A DNA stretch of 17,842 nucleotides from NCBI GenBank assembly GCA_002331465.1, contig DCYM01000071.1, forward strand, positions 1 to 17,842. Direction: 5' to 3'. The stretch comes from Candidatus Neomicrothrix sp. UBA2110. Lineage in GTDB: Bacteria > Actinomycetota > Acidimicrobiia > Acidimicrobiales > Poriferisodalaceae. The position numbers were made by a program, and so were the translations under genes. Below are positions 7,745-15,270 of the stretch, one piece after another. The notes beneath the pieces were generated by a model. It was not told the origin of the DNA, searched no databases, and saw only the letters and a program-made list of their open reading frames with translations. Each line of letters begins with the position of its first letter. The stretch's first letter is position 1.

Positions 7745-8365
7745 TTACCAAAGTTCGGCGAGGTTTCGTTTCTGTGACGTCTTGTCATATTCGTCTGGGT
7801 CGAAGTGGTTATCAATTGTGGCTTGAAGCATTTCGCCGGCCGTGGGCACGTTGGGTTCCACTAATTGATTTTCTAGATCCCAGATACCAGATCGGAATAA
7901 GGCCTTCGAACATTGGAAATATGCCTGGTCGATGGTTACTTCGACAACTGATTTGGGAGTCTTGCCTTCTACAGAAAAAGAGGCGAGTAAGTCAGGGGCG
8001 GTCGAGATAGTGGCTCTGCCATTTAGTCGCATCGTTTCAGATACTCCAGGGACCAGAAATAACAGGCCGATTCGGTTGTCCTGAACGATGTTTCGCAACG
8101 TATCAAGGCGATTGTTGCCTCGTCGATCTGCGAACTGAATGGTTTTTTCGTCCACGACCCGAACGACGCTGCCTCGGTCCCCGCGGGGAGAACAATCAAG
8201 ACCTTCGCTTCCAACGGTCGCTACCGCCATAAATGGCGCCGCTTCGACAAAGGCTCGATATTCCGAATTGAGGTGTCTCAGTTCCTTAGTTATCGCTCTG
8301 GGCATCGCTTCGCCATACAGAGTTTCAAGCTGGTCGATGTCTGTGACGATGTGTTCTTTGGTCAT
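7745..8365 (-). CDS. Pyridoxamine 5'-phosphate oxidase-fold flavin protein (DR2398-type)
   Basis: This 206-residue split-barrel protein belongs to the PPOX-like FMN-binding family of the DR_2398 type. Signatures are FMAVATVGSEGLDCSPRGD (45-63), GNNRLDTLRNIVQDNRIGLL (83-102) and VPGVSETMRLNGRA (105-118), then AYFQCSKALFRSGIWD (148-163). The first and third segments line the flavin site in related structures. Members are presumed FMN or F420-type oxidoreductases without defined substrates, and true pyridoxamine phosphate oxidase activity should not be assumed. Its ATG overlaps the TGA of the hydrolase gene by four bases (ATGA), so it is the third gene of a translationally coupled unit. The C-terminus is normal for the family and nothing looks broken. 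Confidence 0.9.
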   Translation of the reverse strand: MTKEHIVTDIDQLETLYGEAMPRAITKELRHLNSEYRAFVEAAPFMAVATVGSEGLDCSPRGDRGSVVRVVDEKTIQFADRRGNNRLDTLRNIVQDNRIGLLFLVPGVSETMRLNGRATISTAPDLLASFSVEGKTPKSVVEVTIDQAYFQCSKALFRSGIWDLENQLVEPNVPTAGEMLQATIDNHFDPDEYDKTSQKRNLAELW

Positions 8366-9261
8366 CGTGTTCGATCCGCCAATCGTTGTAAGTCAGCGAC
8401 GTAGTCGCCCCACAAGGGCTCGGGAGTGTCGTGACCCATTTGGTCATATACAACTAGTTCAGCGGCAGGTATTAACGCAGCAGTCGCTTCACCACCATCC
8501 AATTGAATCAACTGGTCCATCCTGCCATGGATGACCATAGTGGGCACTTCGACAGTTGGAAGTTGGTCGGCTCGCGAGCCTGAAGTCAATATCGCCAGCA
8601 GTTGCCAAACTTGGCCCTGAGGATGGTGACATCGGTCGTAGGCTGCTTCCTCTAACGAAAGCGCCCAGTCCTTATCAAATAAGGCGCCCCCGTGAAGCTC
8701 GCGTGCTGCTACTGCGTTAGCGACGACGCTACGTCGGTCATCACCTGCCGTCCCTAATCCGGCTACTGCCTCTGGGGTTGCCTGCCCGACCCCGATTTCA
8801 CCTGTGGTGGACATGACTGTTGTCATCGATCGCAGCCGGCCAGGGTGATTGATTGCGAGGGTTTGAACGATCATTCCGCCCATGGACATGCCCCAAACGT
8901 GAGCTTGTTCTATCTCTAGGGCATCCAATACTGCGAGGCAGTCCATAGCCATATCAGACAAGTTGTATGGCGCTGATAACTCACCAAGCGAATGCTCTCG
9001 CGTCAATTGCTCAAAAACTCGCTCAATACTTGGGGGCTCTCCGGGCGTTTTCGATGACCGTCCGACATCACGGTTGTCCATACGGATGACATAAAACCCG
9101 GCACGGTTAAAACTTTGGACCCATGCGGGGAGAAAGTTGATCGATTGGCTGCCCAGACCATTGACAAACAGAACGGGAGGGTTGGAGTTGTCCCCATGTG
9201 CATCGAAGTAAAGTTCGACGTCGCCGTTTTGTGCTGTTCCGGATGTTTCTGGCCCCATCAT
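8362..9261 (-). CDS. Alpha/beta-hydrolase fold protein
   Basis: A 299-residue cytoplasmic hydrolase with a complete catalytic triad: nucleophile Ser126 in GMSMGG (nucleophile elbow), Asp249 in IHGRMDQLI and His277 in MGHDTPE. The oxyanion region is VNGLGSQSINF (33-43), and MDNRDVGRSS (61-70) is the typical strand 4 motif of esterase/lipase-type or haloalkane/peroxidase-like hydrolases. The substrate cannot be read from sequence. Two adjacent ATGs are possible starts (9261 and 9258). GGAGG is 3 bases from the first but 6 from the second, so the second may be the one used; either overlaps the stop of the upstream BtuF-like gene. It also overlaps the downstream flavin-protein gene (ATGA). The three products probably act in one process. 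Confidence 0.92.
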   Translation of the reverse strand: MMGPETSGTAQNGDVELYFDAHGDNSNPPVLFVNGLGSQSINFLPAWVQSFNRAGFYVIRMDNRDVGRSSKTPGEPPSIERVFEQLTREHSLGELSAPYNLSDMAMDCLAVLDALEIEQAHVWGMSMGGMIVQTLAINHPGRLRSMTTVMSTTGEIGVGQATPEAVAGLGTAGDDRRSVVANAVAARELHGGALFDKDWALSLEEAAYDRCHHPQGQVWQLLAILTSGSRADQLPTVEVPTMVIHGRMDQLIQLDGGEATAALIPAAELVVYDQMGHDTPEPLWGDYVADLQRLADRTR

Positions 9262-9959
9262 CGACCTCCATCGATCGAGGATTGTAGGCGTTCATCGAGT
9301 CGGTCGATTGCGACAGAGGTCCTCGCTCCCCACCAAAAAAGATCTTGACCATCGACAAACATCACAGGGGCAATGGATTTCAATAGGTCCAAGTGTCGTT
9401 CGCCGAATGGGTAGGGCTCGCTAGGCGCCAGCACCACATCGATTTCAGCCTCCATCAATTGACGCTCTTCGATTACCGGGTAGGTGTCGTCTGAATTGGC
9501 AAAAAGCACGTCGATACCTAGATGACTTAGCACCGTAGCCCCGTAGGTATCAGCACCGATGGTCATCCATGGACGTCTCCATATAGGAACGAACGCTCTT
9601 ACGCCGCGACTAGCGCGCCGTGGACTGAGTACGTGCGACCACTCAACACCAACGCGACCGGCTAAGCGCCGCATCTCCGAGCCAACATCGTCCAGCGACG
9701 CTACGTGCAACGACTCCACCTCGATGCCTCGACTCCTTAACGCTTGGTAATCCTCCAGACGGTTCTCTTCGCGGTCCACGACGACAAGGTCGGGGTTCAA
9801 TTTTTCAATCGCGTCGATGTCAGGGTCTTTCGTGCCTCCAACGTGGTTCATGCTTGGCTGCTCACAGAACCGAGTGCAGGCGATCGGTTCAATTCCCCAA
9901 GAAAGCAAAGTCTCCGTAACGCTCGGTACGAGACTCACAACTCGGAGGGTTGACGCCAT
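9258..9959 (-). CDS. BtuF/FepB-like helical-backbone metal receptor without signal peptide
   Basis: The protein has the periplasmic-binding-protein type III fold of cobalamin and ferrichrome receptors: RVVSLVPSVTETLLSWGI near the N-terminus, TRFCEQP, VGGTKDPDIDAIEKLNPDLVVV, then DTYGATVLSHLGIDVLF and EIDVVLAPSEPYPF. It begins almost directly at the first beta strand, with no signal peptide or lipobox, and no permease or ATPase gene is adjacent. This is the soluble 'cobalamin-binding protein' subgroup, whose function is not established. The frame extends upstream to GTG at 9995, but I prefer ATG at 9959 (234 residues) because the family begins there and TACTCT lies six bases upstream as a -10 for a leaderless transcript. 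It is the first gene of a three-gene overlapping unit with a hydrolase and a flavin protein. Confidence 0.85.
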   Translation of the reverse strand: MASTLRVVSLVPSVTETLLSWGIEPIACTRFCEQPSMNHVGGTKDPDIDAIEKLNPDLVVVDREENRLEDYQALRSRGIEVESLHVASLDDVGSEMRRLAGRVGVEWSHVLSPRRASRGVRAFVPIWRRPWMTIGADTYGATVLSHLGIDVLFANSDDTYPVIEERQLMEAEIDVVLAPSEPYPFGERHLDLLKSIAPVMFVDGQDLFWWGARTSVAIDRLDERLQSSIDGGR

Positions 9960-9965
9960 AGGTTG

Positions 9966-9971
9966 AGAGTA
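9966..9971 (-). promoter_or_regulatory. Putative -10 element for leaderless transcription of the BtuF-like operon
   Basis: On the minus strand TACTCT (TANNNT consensus) is followed by a 6-base spacer and ATG at 9959, the spacing expected when the A of the start codon is the first transcribed base. There is no Shine-Dalgarno before this ATG, which fits. No clear -35 was found. Confidence 0.5.
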
Positions 9972-10003
9972 GACGTAAGGAACCTGTGGTCCCACCTAGG
10001 CGG

Positions 10004-10009
10004 TAGCGT
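10004..10009 (+). promoter_or_regulatory. Putative -10 element for leaderless transcription of uvrD2
   Basis: TAGCGT (TANNNT) is followed by 7 bases and then ATG at 10017. No Shine-Dalgarno precedes that ATG. The arrangement suggests a leaderless mRNA and supports ATG 10017 over the upstream TTG at 9963, which would overlap the divergent promoter. No clear -35 is seen. Confidence 0.45.
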
Positions 10010-10016
10010 CGGCTGG

Positions 10017-11966
10017 ATGGGAACATCGCAAGGTAGTGAGGAACTCAGCTTTCTTGCCTCTGCTTCACGCGCCCCGGGTCCCCAGTTTGATCGGTTAGAT
10101 CCTGAGCAGCAAAAAGCGGTGGATTCGGATGATGCACCATTACGAATTCTTGCCGGCCCGGGTTCAGGAAAAACTCGTGTACTCACTAATCGAATCGCGC
10201 GTAGGGTCGTCGACGGGAGCGTAGATGCGCGTCGCGTACTTGCCCTCACCTTCACCCGGCGGGCTGCAAGCCAACTCCGATCACGACTTAATCGAATGGG
10301 AATTCGCGACTTAGGGGCGGTCGGCACGTTCCACGCGGTTGCTTTGGCACAAATCCGACAGCACCGATCGGACCGCGGAAAAAGACCACCGGTTGTCCTA
10401 GCCGGACGGCGCCCAGTAATAAAGGAATTGATCGGAGATTTTCCCAATCTACGACTGAACGCGGCAGTGACAGAAATTGACTGGGCTTGTTCTCAAGCGT
10501 TGACTCCCGACGAATACAGAAACGGCCCAGGACGGAGACGAGTTGGAGAGGCACAAGCGGGACGGATGGCACTACTACACCAGTCATATGTCTCCTACAA
10601 GCGTCGTCGCGGGCTCTTGGATTTCGATGACATTCTGGTCGAATGCGCTCAGCTTTTAGGAACTGATCACGCGTTCCGAGATGCCCAACATTGGGTGTTT
10701 CGACACTTTTTCGTAGACGAATACCAGGACCTCAACCAAACCCAATTTGATCTTCTGCGGGCCTGGGTCGGAGAACGAACAGATTTGTGCGTAGTCGGTG
10801 ACCCGGATCAAGCCATTTACGGTTGGAACGGTGCGAATGCAGAACATTTAATTAATTTCTCCGCCGACTTTCCTTCGGCGGGGACAGAAGTGCTAGCCAC
10901 TAATCATCGAAGTCAACCACAGATCATTCGTTCAGCAAATGCAGTTCTAGGCCGAACCTCAACTGAACCCGAAAGCGAAGCCGTAGAGGCGCAACTGCCA
11001 ACTACAAGCAACTTCAGCGACGATTGGGAAGAGGCACTTGGTATCGCGCGATATCTACGTGAGGAGCGACTCCCCGAAACACGATGGTCTAGACACGCTG
11101 TGCTAGCTCGCACAAACGAACAACTCCAAGTCATCTCTCGCGCGTTGACTCAATTTCAGGTACCGCACAGGCTTCGAGGTCAAGGTGGAATACTCAAGCT
11201 CCCTGAAGTTCAAGAGGTAATCGATCAGTTATGCAGCGCGGGCCACGAATTTGCGACATTAGCGGCGGACCTATCTGACGAGTTTGATCACGGGCCACAG
11301 AATCGGGTCGCTGAACTGGCCATCCAATACACCGCGGAACATACCCACGCTGATGGGTCCGGCTTCCGTGATTGGCTTCGCACATTGCGGCCCGGCGACC
11401 TTGACACTGACGAGGACGGCGTCGACCTTGTTACCTTTCACGCAGCGAAGGGTCTCGAGTGGCCTTTTGTGGTCATTGCTGGGGTTGAAGATGGTCTCAT
11501 CCCACTTCGACCCGACGATCCTGAAGAACGACGCTTGTTCTACGTAGCGATTTCTCGCGCTCAACAGCACCTTCATTTGACATGGGCGCGGGCAAGACAC
11601 AAGGGCGAGAGGATAGAAAGCCGCGAACCTTCTCCATGGCTTCAACTCATTGAAACGGCCAATCAGCGGCCAACGCGACCTTCCACAAAACAAGCAGCAA
11701 ACTATTTAGCAGAAGCGCGAAAAAATCTGGGAAAAGCGACCGATAGCGAAACAGATCTTCGCTATCAACGGCTCCGAGAGTGGATTGATCAGACAGCGCG
11801 ATCACGACGGATCCAGTCAGCTGCTCTGCTCCCCGATCATTTAATCGCCAAAGTGGCGACAGCAGCGCCGACCACAATTTCTCAGTTAGAGACGATTACA
11901 GGACTGGGAAGATCTCGCCTCGAACGCACCGGCCCAGAGATCTTGGCAGTAATCGCCGAGCCATAA
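10017..11966 (+). CDS. uvrD2: UvrD2-like superfamily 1 DNA helicase with C-terminal HRDC domain
   Basis: An ATP-dependent 3'-5' DNA helicase of the UvrD/PcrA family. Numbering from ATG 10017: Q-motif region LDPEQQKAV (28-36), Walker A AGPGSGKT (46-53), motif Ia LTFTRRAA (77-84), GTFHAVAL (103-110), motif II VDEYQDLNQTQ (233-243), motif III VVGDPDQAIYGWNGAN (259-274), motif IV NHRSQPQII (296-304), motif V VTFHAAKGLEWPFVV (472-486) and motif VI RRLFYVAISRAQQ (505-517). The last ~70 residues form an HRDC-like domain (RYQRLREWIDQTARSR through TGLGRSRLERTG). This architecture matches mycobacterial UvrD2, but the cysteine-rich linker known there is absent: no cysteine occurs after residue 406. The 2B subdomain is short. 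The longest frame starts at TTG 9963; the N-terminal extension looks unrelated to the family. Confidence 0.93.
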   Translation: MGTSQGSEELSFLASASRAPGPQFDRLDPEQQKAVDSDDAPLRILAGPGSGKTRVLTNRIARRVVDGSVDARRVLALTFTRRAASQLRSRLNRMGIRDLGAVGTFHAVALAQIRQHRSDRGKRPPVVLAGRRPVIKELIGDFPNLRLNAAVTEIDWACSQALTPDEYRNGPGRRRVGEAQAGRMALLHQSYVSYKRRRGLLDFDDILVECAQLLGTDHAFRDAQHWVFRHFFVDEYQDLNQTQFDLLRAWVGERTDLCVVGDPDQAIYGWNGANAEHLINFSADFPSAGTEVLATNHRSQPQIIRSANAVLGRTSTEPESEAVEAQLPTTSNFSDDWEEALGIARYLREERLPETRWSRHAVLARTNEQLQVISRALTQFQVPHRLRGQGGILKLPEVQEVIDQLCSAGHEFATLAADLSDEFDHGPQNRVAELAIQYTAEHTHADGSGFRDWLRTLRPGDLDTDEDGVDLVTFHAAKGLEWPFVVIAGVEDGLIPLRPDDPEERRLFYVAISRAQQHLHLTWARARHKGERIESREPSPWLQLIETANQRPTRPSTKQAANYLAEARKNLGKATDSETDLRYQRLREWIDQTARSRRIQSAALLPDHLIAKVATAAPTTISQLETITGLGRSRLERTGPEILAVIAEP

Positions 11967-11978
11967 AAACTTGGTTCT

Positions 11979-12010
11979 TTCTGGCCTACTCCTACCTGAG
12001 GTAGCCAGAA
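11979..12010. terminator. Hairpin between convergent uvrD2 and xth genes
   Basis: An outer pair TTCTGG (11979-11984) / CCAGAA (12005-12010) encloses a perfect inner hairpin CTACC-TGA-GGTAG (11992-12004), with one left-side bulge. It starts 12 bases after the uvrD2 stop in a roughly 100-base convergent gap. There is no T-run on either strand, so a Rho-independent terminator is not certain. A shared bidirectional stop or processing structure is plausible. The remainder of the gap holds only the 10-base palindrome CTCCTAGGAG at 12056-12065. Confidence 0.4.
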
Positions 12011-12066
12011 CACCGGACCCAAGTCAGGCGTTCAGCGGGCTAGGCCACAGAGTTGCTCCTAGGAGA

Positions 12067-12840
12067 TCAGCAATCAATATCAACATAAACCGGCGCGTGA
12101 TCTGAAGGTTTTGTCCCTTTGCGCGCCGTCCGGTCCACAAGACAAAACGTTGCCCGCTCTACCAGCGCCTGGCTCGCCATCAATAAATCAATGCGGAGAC
12201 CCATCTTCTTGTGGAAAGCACCCTCTCGATAATCCCACCACGAGTAGAGACCCTCATCCTCATAGAACGTTCGAAACACGTCGACAAGTCCCCAATCCAC
12301 CAATTTCGCTAACGCAGCTCGTTCTTTTGGCGTTACGTGGGTGCGCGGAGCAGGGTTCGCCGGATCCCAAACATCACGATCGTCCGGACAGATGTTGTAG
12401 TCACCTCCGACCAACACCCAACCATCGGGATCGCAACTCATGTCAAGATGCTTTCTTAGGCGAGATAGCCACCGCAACTTGTATTGATAATGGTCGTGGT
12501 CAACTGCTCGGCCATTCGGCACGTAGACCGATGAAACACGCACTCCGCCACAAGTCCCTGAAATGATTCTGGCTTCTGGATCAGCATCCTCGCCGTCTGC
12601 AAAGCCCATCAAGGGGTCTTCTATCCCAACTCGGGAAAGTATGGCAACCCCGTTCCATCTCCCTTCACCACAGTGAACGCTTTCGTACCCTTGACGCGAA
12701 TAATGGTCATGAGGAAATTGCTCGTCGGACATTTTCGTCTCTTGCAACAAGAGCACATCTGGGCACGCATAGTCGAGCCATTCATCTACTCGTTCTGTGC
12801 GTGCGTTGAGGCTGTTGACATTCCATGTAGCGATACGCAC
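12067..12840 (-). CDS. xthA: Exodeoxyribonuclease III (AP endonuclease)
   Basis: A 257-residue Mg2+-dependent exonuclease/AP endonuclease of the base-excision repair pathway (endonuclease/exonuclease/phosphatase fold). All catalytic residues of the family are visible: Asn7 in TWNVNSL, Glu34 in LQETK, Tyr106 in VYVPNG, Asp147 and Asn149 in GGDYNI, Asp218 in LRIDLL, and Asp247-His248 in PSDHAPV. The length is normal. The start is GTG at 12840, giving the canonical first strand M-R-I-A-T-W-N. It has no Shine-Dalgarno, but TAGATT lies exactly 6 bases upstream, suggesting a leaderless message. The divergent HAD gene begins only 22 bases away. Confidence 0.97.
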   Translation of the reverse strand: MRIATWNVNSLNARTERVDEWLDYACPDVLLLQETKMSDEQFPHDHYSRQGYESVHCGEGRWNGVAILSRVGIEDPLMGFADGEDADPEARIISGTCGGVRVSSVYVPNGRAVDHDHYQYKLRWLSRLRKHLDMSCDPDGWVLVGGDYNICPDDRDVWDPANPAPRTHVTPKERAALAKLVDWGLVDVFRTFYEDEGLYSWWDYREGAFHKKMGLRIDLLMASQALVERATFCLVDRTARKGTKPSDHAPVYVDIDC

Positions 12841-12846
12841 ATTCTG

Positions 12847-12852
12847 AATCTA
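12847..12852 (-). promoter_or_regulatory. Putative -10 element for leaderless transcription of xthA
   Basis: On the minus strand TAGATT, followed by the six bases CAGAAT and then GTG at 12840, has ideal spacing for transcription starting on the start codon. It overlaps the inverted repeat CTAGCG-CC-CGCTAG at 12850-12863, so a factor bound there would block it. No convincing -35 is visible. Confidence 0.5.
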
Positions 12853-12863
12853 GCGCCCGCTAG
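12850..12863. repeat. Inverted repeat in the 22-bp divergent xthA/HAD spacer
   Basis: CTAGCG-CC-CGCTAG is a perfect 6-bp dyad with a two-base centre. It fills most of the gap between the two divergent start codons and overlaps the putative xthA -10. It could be an operator shared by both genes or a chance palindrome; nothing nearby encodes an obvious cognate regulator. Confidence 0.35.
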
Positions 12864-13531
12864 TGTCACCGCTCGTGAAGAAGGAACCTTTAATCGACGC
12901 CGTGTTATTCGACTTTGGCGGGGTTGTTACAACCAGTCCATTCGAAGCGTTTTCTCGTTATGAGAACGAGATAGGCGCACCTCTTGATTCTATCCGGCTG
13001 ATTAATTCCACTAACCCCGATAACAACGCCTGGGCGAAAATGGAACGGAGCGAGGTCACTGTTTCGGAGTTCTGCAAATTGTTTGAGGCCGAAGCAACAG
13101 ATTTGGGACTAGAGATGTCCGGCCAAAAAGTATTGGAGTGCCTTAGCGGAAACGTCCGGCCTCAAATGGTGCGTGCAATCGAGATTCTTCAAAAAAGAGT
13201 TCGCATCGGCTGCATCACCAACAATATGAAATCTGGCCATGGTGCAGGCATGGCGAGGACTTCAGAGCAGGCCGCATCCGTCGCTCAAATCATGCAAATG
13301 TTCGAAGTCGTAGTCGAATCAGCGAAGGTTGGCATTCGTAAGCCCGACGTTCGGATTTACGAACTGGCATGTTCAGAACTCGGCGTCGATCCACGAAACT
13401 GCGCGTACCTCGATGATCTCGGTATCAACTGCAAACCGGCAGCAAATCTGGGGATGGTCGCTATCAAGGTTGTAGATCCCGAAGTGGCGATAGACCATCT
13501 CGAAAGTGTGGTCGGCTTTTCGTTGCGTTAA
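12863..13531 (+). CDS. HAD-superfamily hydrolase, EPHX2-N/ACAD10-like
   Basis: A 222-residue HAD phosphatase-like protein. Motif I is LFDFGGVVTTSP (nucleophile Asp17), motif II ITNNM (Thr119), motif III Lys160 in VGIRKPDVRIYELA, and motif IV AYLDDLGINCKPA (Asp184, Asp185). The C-terminal half closely resembles the N-terminal phosphatase domain of soluble epoxide hydrolase and ACAD10 (VVESAKVGIRKP, FLDD-G-N-KPA, LGM). The second aspartate of the usual DxD is glycine (DFG), as in other GGV-type HAD proteins such as the YihX group, so catalysis is not excluded. The start may be GTG 12863 or GTG 12875; the latter gives a short lead into the first strand and has TAGTGT 8 bases upstream. Substrate unknown. 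It lies upstream of ettA on the same strand and is divergent from xthA. Confidence 0.88.
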   Translation: MSPLVKKEPLIDAVLFDFGGVVTTSPFEAFSRYENEIGAPLDSIRLINSTNPDNNAWAKMERSEVTVSEFCKLFEAEATDLGLEMSGQKVLECLSGNVRPQMVRAIEILQKRVRIGCITNNMKSGHGAGMARTSEQAASVAQIMQMFEVVVESAKVGIRKPDVRIYELACSELGVDPRNCAYLDDLGINCKPAANLGMVAIKVVDPEVAIDHLESVVGFSLR

Positions 13532-13596
13532 CTACAAGTGGGCTTCCAACCCAACACCCTTATCCTCGGGTGCTCCTAGCGAAGCGAAACCAATAC

Positions 13597-15270
13597 ATGG
13601 CAACTGAGTTCATCTTCACAATGCGCAACCTCGGAAGGTTTTACCCTCCTGACCGCGAAGTGCTAAAAGATGTGACCCTTGCGTTTTATCCCGGGGCAAA
13701 GATTGGGGTACTCGGGCACAACGGCGCCGGCAAATCGTCCGTGTTGAGAATCATGGCTGGTCTAGACGACGGTTTCACAGGTGAAGCCCGACTAGCCCCA
13801 GGATTCTCCGTCGGCCTTTTGTCCCAGGAACCTGGTTTGGACGAATCCAAAAACGTCTACGAGAACGTGATGGACGGCGTTGCTGAGACACAAGCCCTCA
13901 TCGACCGATACAACGAAGTCTTAGCGATGTGGGGTGACTCCGACGCCGATCTAGATCAAGTCGGCGCTATGCAAGCAGAGTTAGAAGACCAGATCGAATC
14001 AACCAACGCATGGGACCTAGAGAGGCAGGTCGAGATAGCGATGGATGCTCTTCGAGTCCCGACAGCAGATGCCAGCGTCGCTACCCTTTCCGGTGGCGAG
14101 AGGCGCCGAGTTGCGTTGTGTAGCCTGCTGTTGTCTCATCCAGATCTTCTGCTATTAGATGAGCCCACCAACCATCTAGATGCCGAATCCGTCGCGTGGT
14201 TAGAACGATTCCTTAAGGACTACACCGGGACGGTCATGTCAGTAACTCATGATCGTTACTTTTTGGACAATGTTGCTGGCTGGATTCTTGAACTCGACCA
14301 TGGGAATGCTTACCCCTATGAGGGGAACTACAGCGGGTGGCTAGAGCAGAAACAAGCCAGGTTGGCATCAGAAGACCGCCAATCCAACGCTCGTCAACGT
14401 ACCTTGGCACAGGAACTGGACTGGGTACGGCTATCACCTCGAGCCAGACAGGCCAAGGGTAAAGCTCGACTCGCGGCTTACGACCAACTTCTGGCCCAAC
14501 ACGAATCGGGCGGCCAACGCGATGAGAAACTAGAGCTAAGTATTCCCATGAACCGGCGGCTAGGCGACCAGGTAATTGAACTGAACAATGTTGGCAAAGG
14601 TTTTGGTGATCGTCTTTTGATCGAGGATCTTTCATTCCTTTTACCTCCAGCGGGAATTGTCGGCGTGGTTGGCGCAAATGGGGCCGGGAAAACAACCCTT
14701 TTCCGAATGATTACAGGAGATGAGGAGCCTGACACCGGGACAATCACGATTGGAACGACGGTAGATCTGGCCTACGTAGATCAGTCTCGCGATGAACTCC
14801 ACAATGAACACACCGTCTATGAAGAAATCACCGGTGGGTTAGACATCGTTCAAGTCGGGAACAGAGAGGTCAATGGTCGCAGTTACGTTGCATCGTTCAA
14901 TTTCAAGGGACCAGACCAGCAAAAGAAAGTCGGGGATCTTTCCGGGGGGGAGCGTAATCGGGTTCAACTTGCCAAGGTTCTCAAAGTTGGCGGCAATGTG
15001 CTGCTACTCGATGAGCCCACCAATGACTTGGACGTGGACACCCTTAGAGCACTTGAGGCTGGTTTAGAGGCTTTCCCGGGATGCGCGGTAGTAATTAGCC
15101 ATGACCGTTGGTTCCTTGACCGAGTCGCTACACACGTTCTTGCGTTCGAAGGAGATAGCCAGGTCCGGTGGTTTGAAGGAAACTTCTCGGAATACGAGGC
15201 CTTCCGCCAAAGAGAACTAGGCGAAGACGCTGGGCCGAAACCTATCAAGTACAAACCGTTAGCCAGATAA
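13597..15270 (+). CDS. ettA: Energy-dependent translational throttle protein EttA (ABC-F)
   Basis: A soluble ABC-F ATPase that binds the ribosomal E site and gates the first elongation steps according to the ADP/ATP ratio. The 557 residues from ATG 13597 match the family length (E. coli EttA is 555). The N-terminus MATEFIFTMRNLGRFYP aligns with the family; the frame extends 9 codons upstream to 13570, which I regard as non-coding. It has two nucleotide-binding domains: Walker A GHNGAGKS (40-47), signature LSGGERRR (164-171), Walker B LLLLDEPTNHLD (184-195); then GANGAGKT (359-366), LSGGERNR (448-455), LLLDEPTNDLD (469-479). The 'arm' lies around 90-140, and the basic P-site tRNA interaction linker around 245-320 includes SPRARQAKGKARLAAYDQLL. 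The C-terminal KPIKYKPLAR resembles EttA's tail. Both ATPase sites are intact. Confidence 0.96.
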   Translation: MATEFIFTMRNLGRFYPPDREVLKDVTLAFYPGAKIGVLGHNGAGKSSVLRIMAGLDDGFTGEARLAPGFSVGLLSQEPGLDESKNVYENVMDGVAETQALIDRYNEVLAMWGDSDADLDQVGAMQAELEDQIESTNAWDLERQVEIAMDALRVPTADASVATLSGGERRRVALCSLLLSHPDLLLLDEPTNHLDAESVAWLERFLKDYTGTVMSVTHDRYFLDNVAGWILELDHGNAYPYEGNYSGWLEQKQARLASEDRQSNARQRTLAQELDWVRLSPRARQAKGKARLAAYDQLLAQHESGGQRDEKLELSIPMNRRLGDQVIELNNVGKGFGDRLLIEDLSFLLPPAGIVGVVGANGAGKTTLFRMITGDEEPDTGTITIGTTVDLAYVDQSRDELHNEHTVYEEITGGLDIVQVGNREVNGRSYVASFNFKGPDQQKKVGDLSGGERNRVQLAKVLKVGGNVLLLDEPTNDLDVDTLRALEAGLEAFPGCAVVISHDRWFLDRVATHVLAFEGDSQVRWFEGNFSEYEAFRQRELGEDAGPKPIKYKPLAR

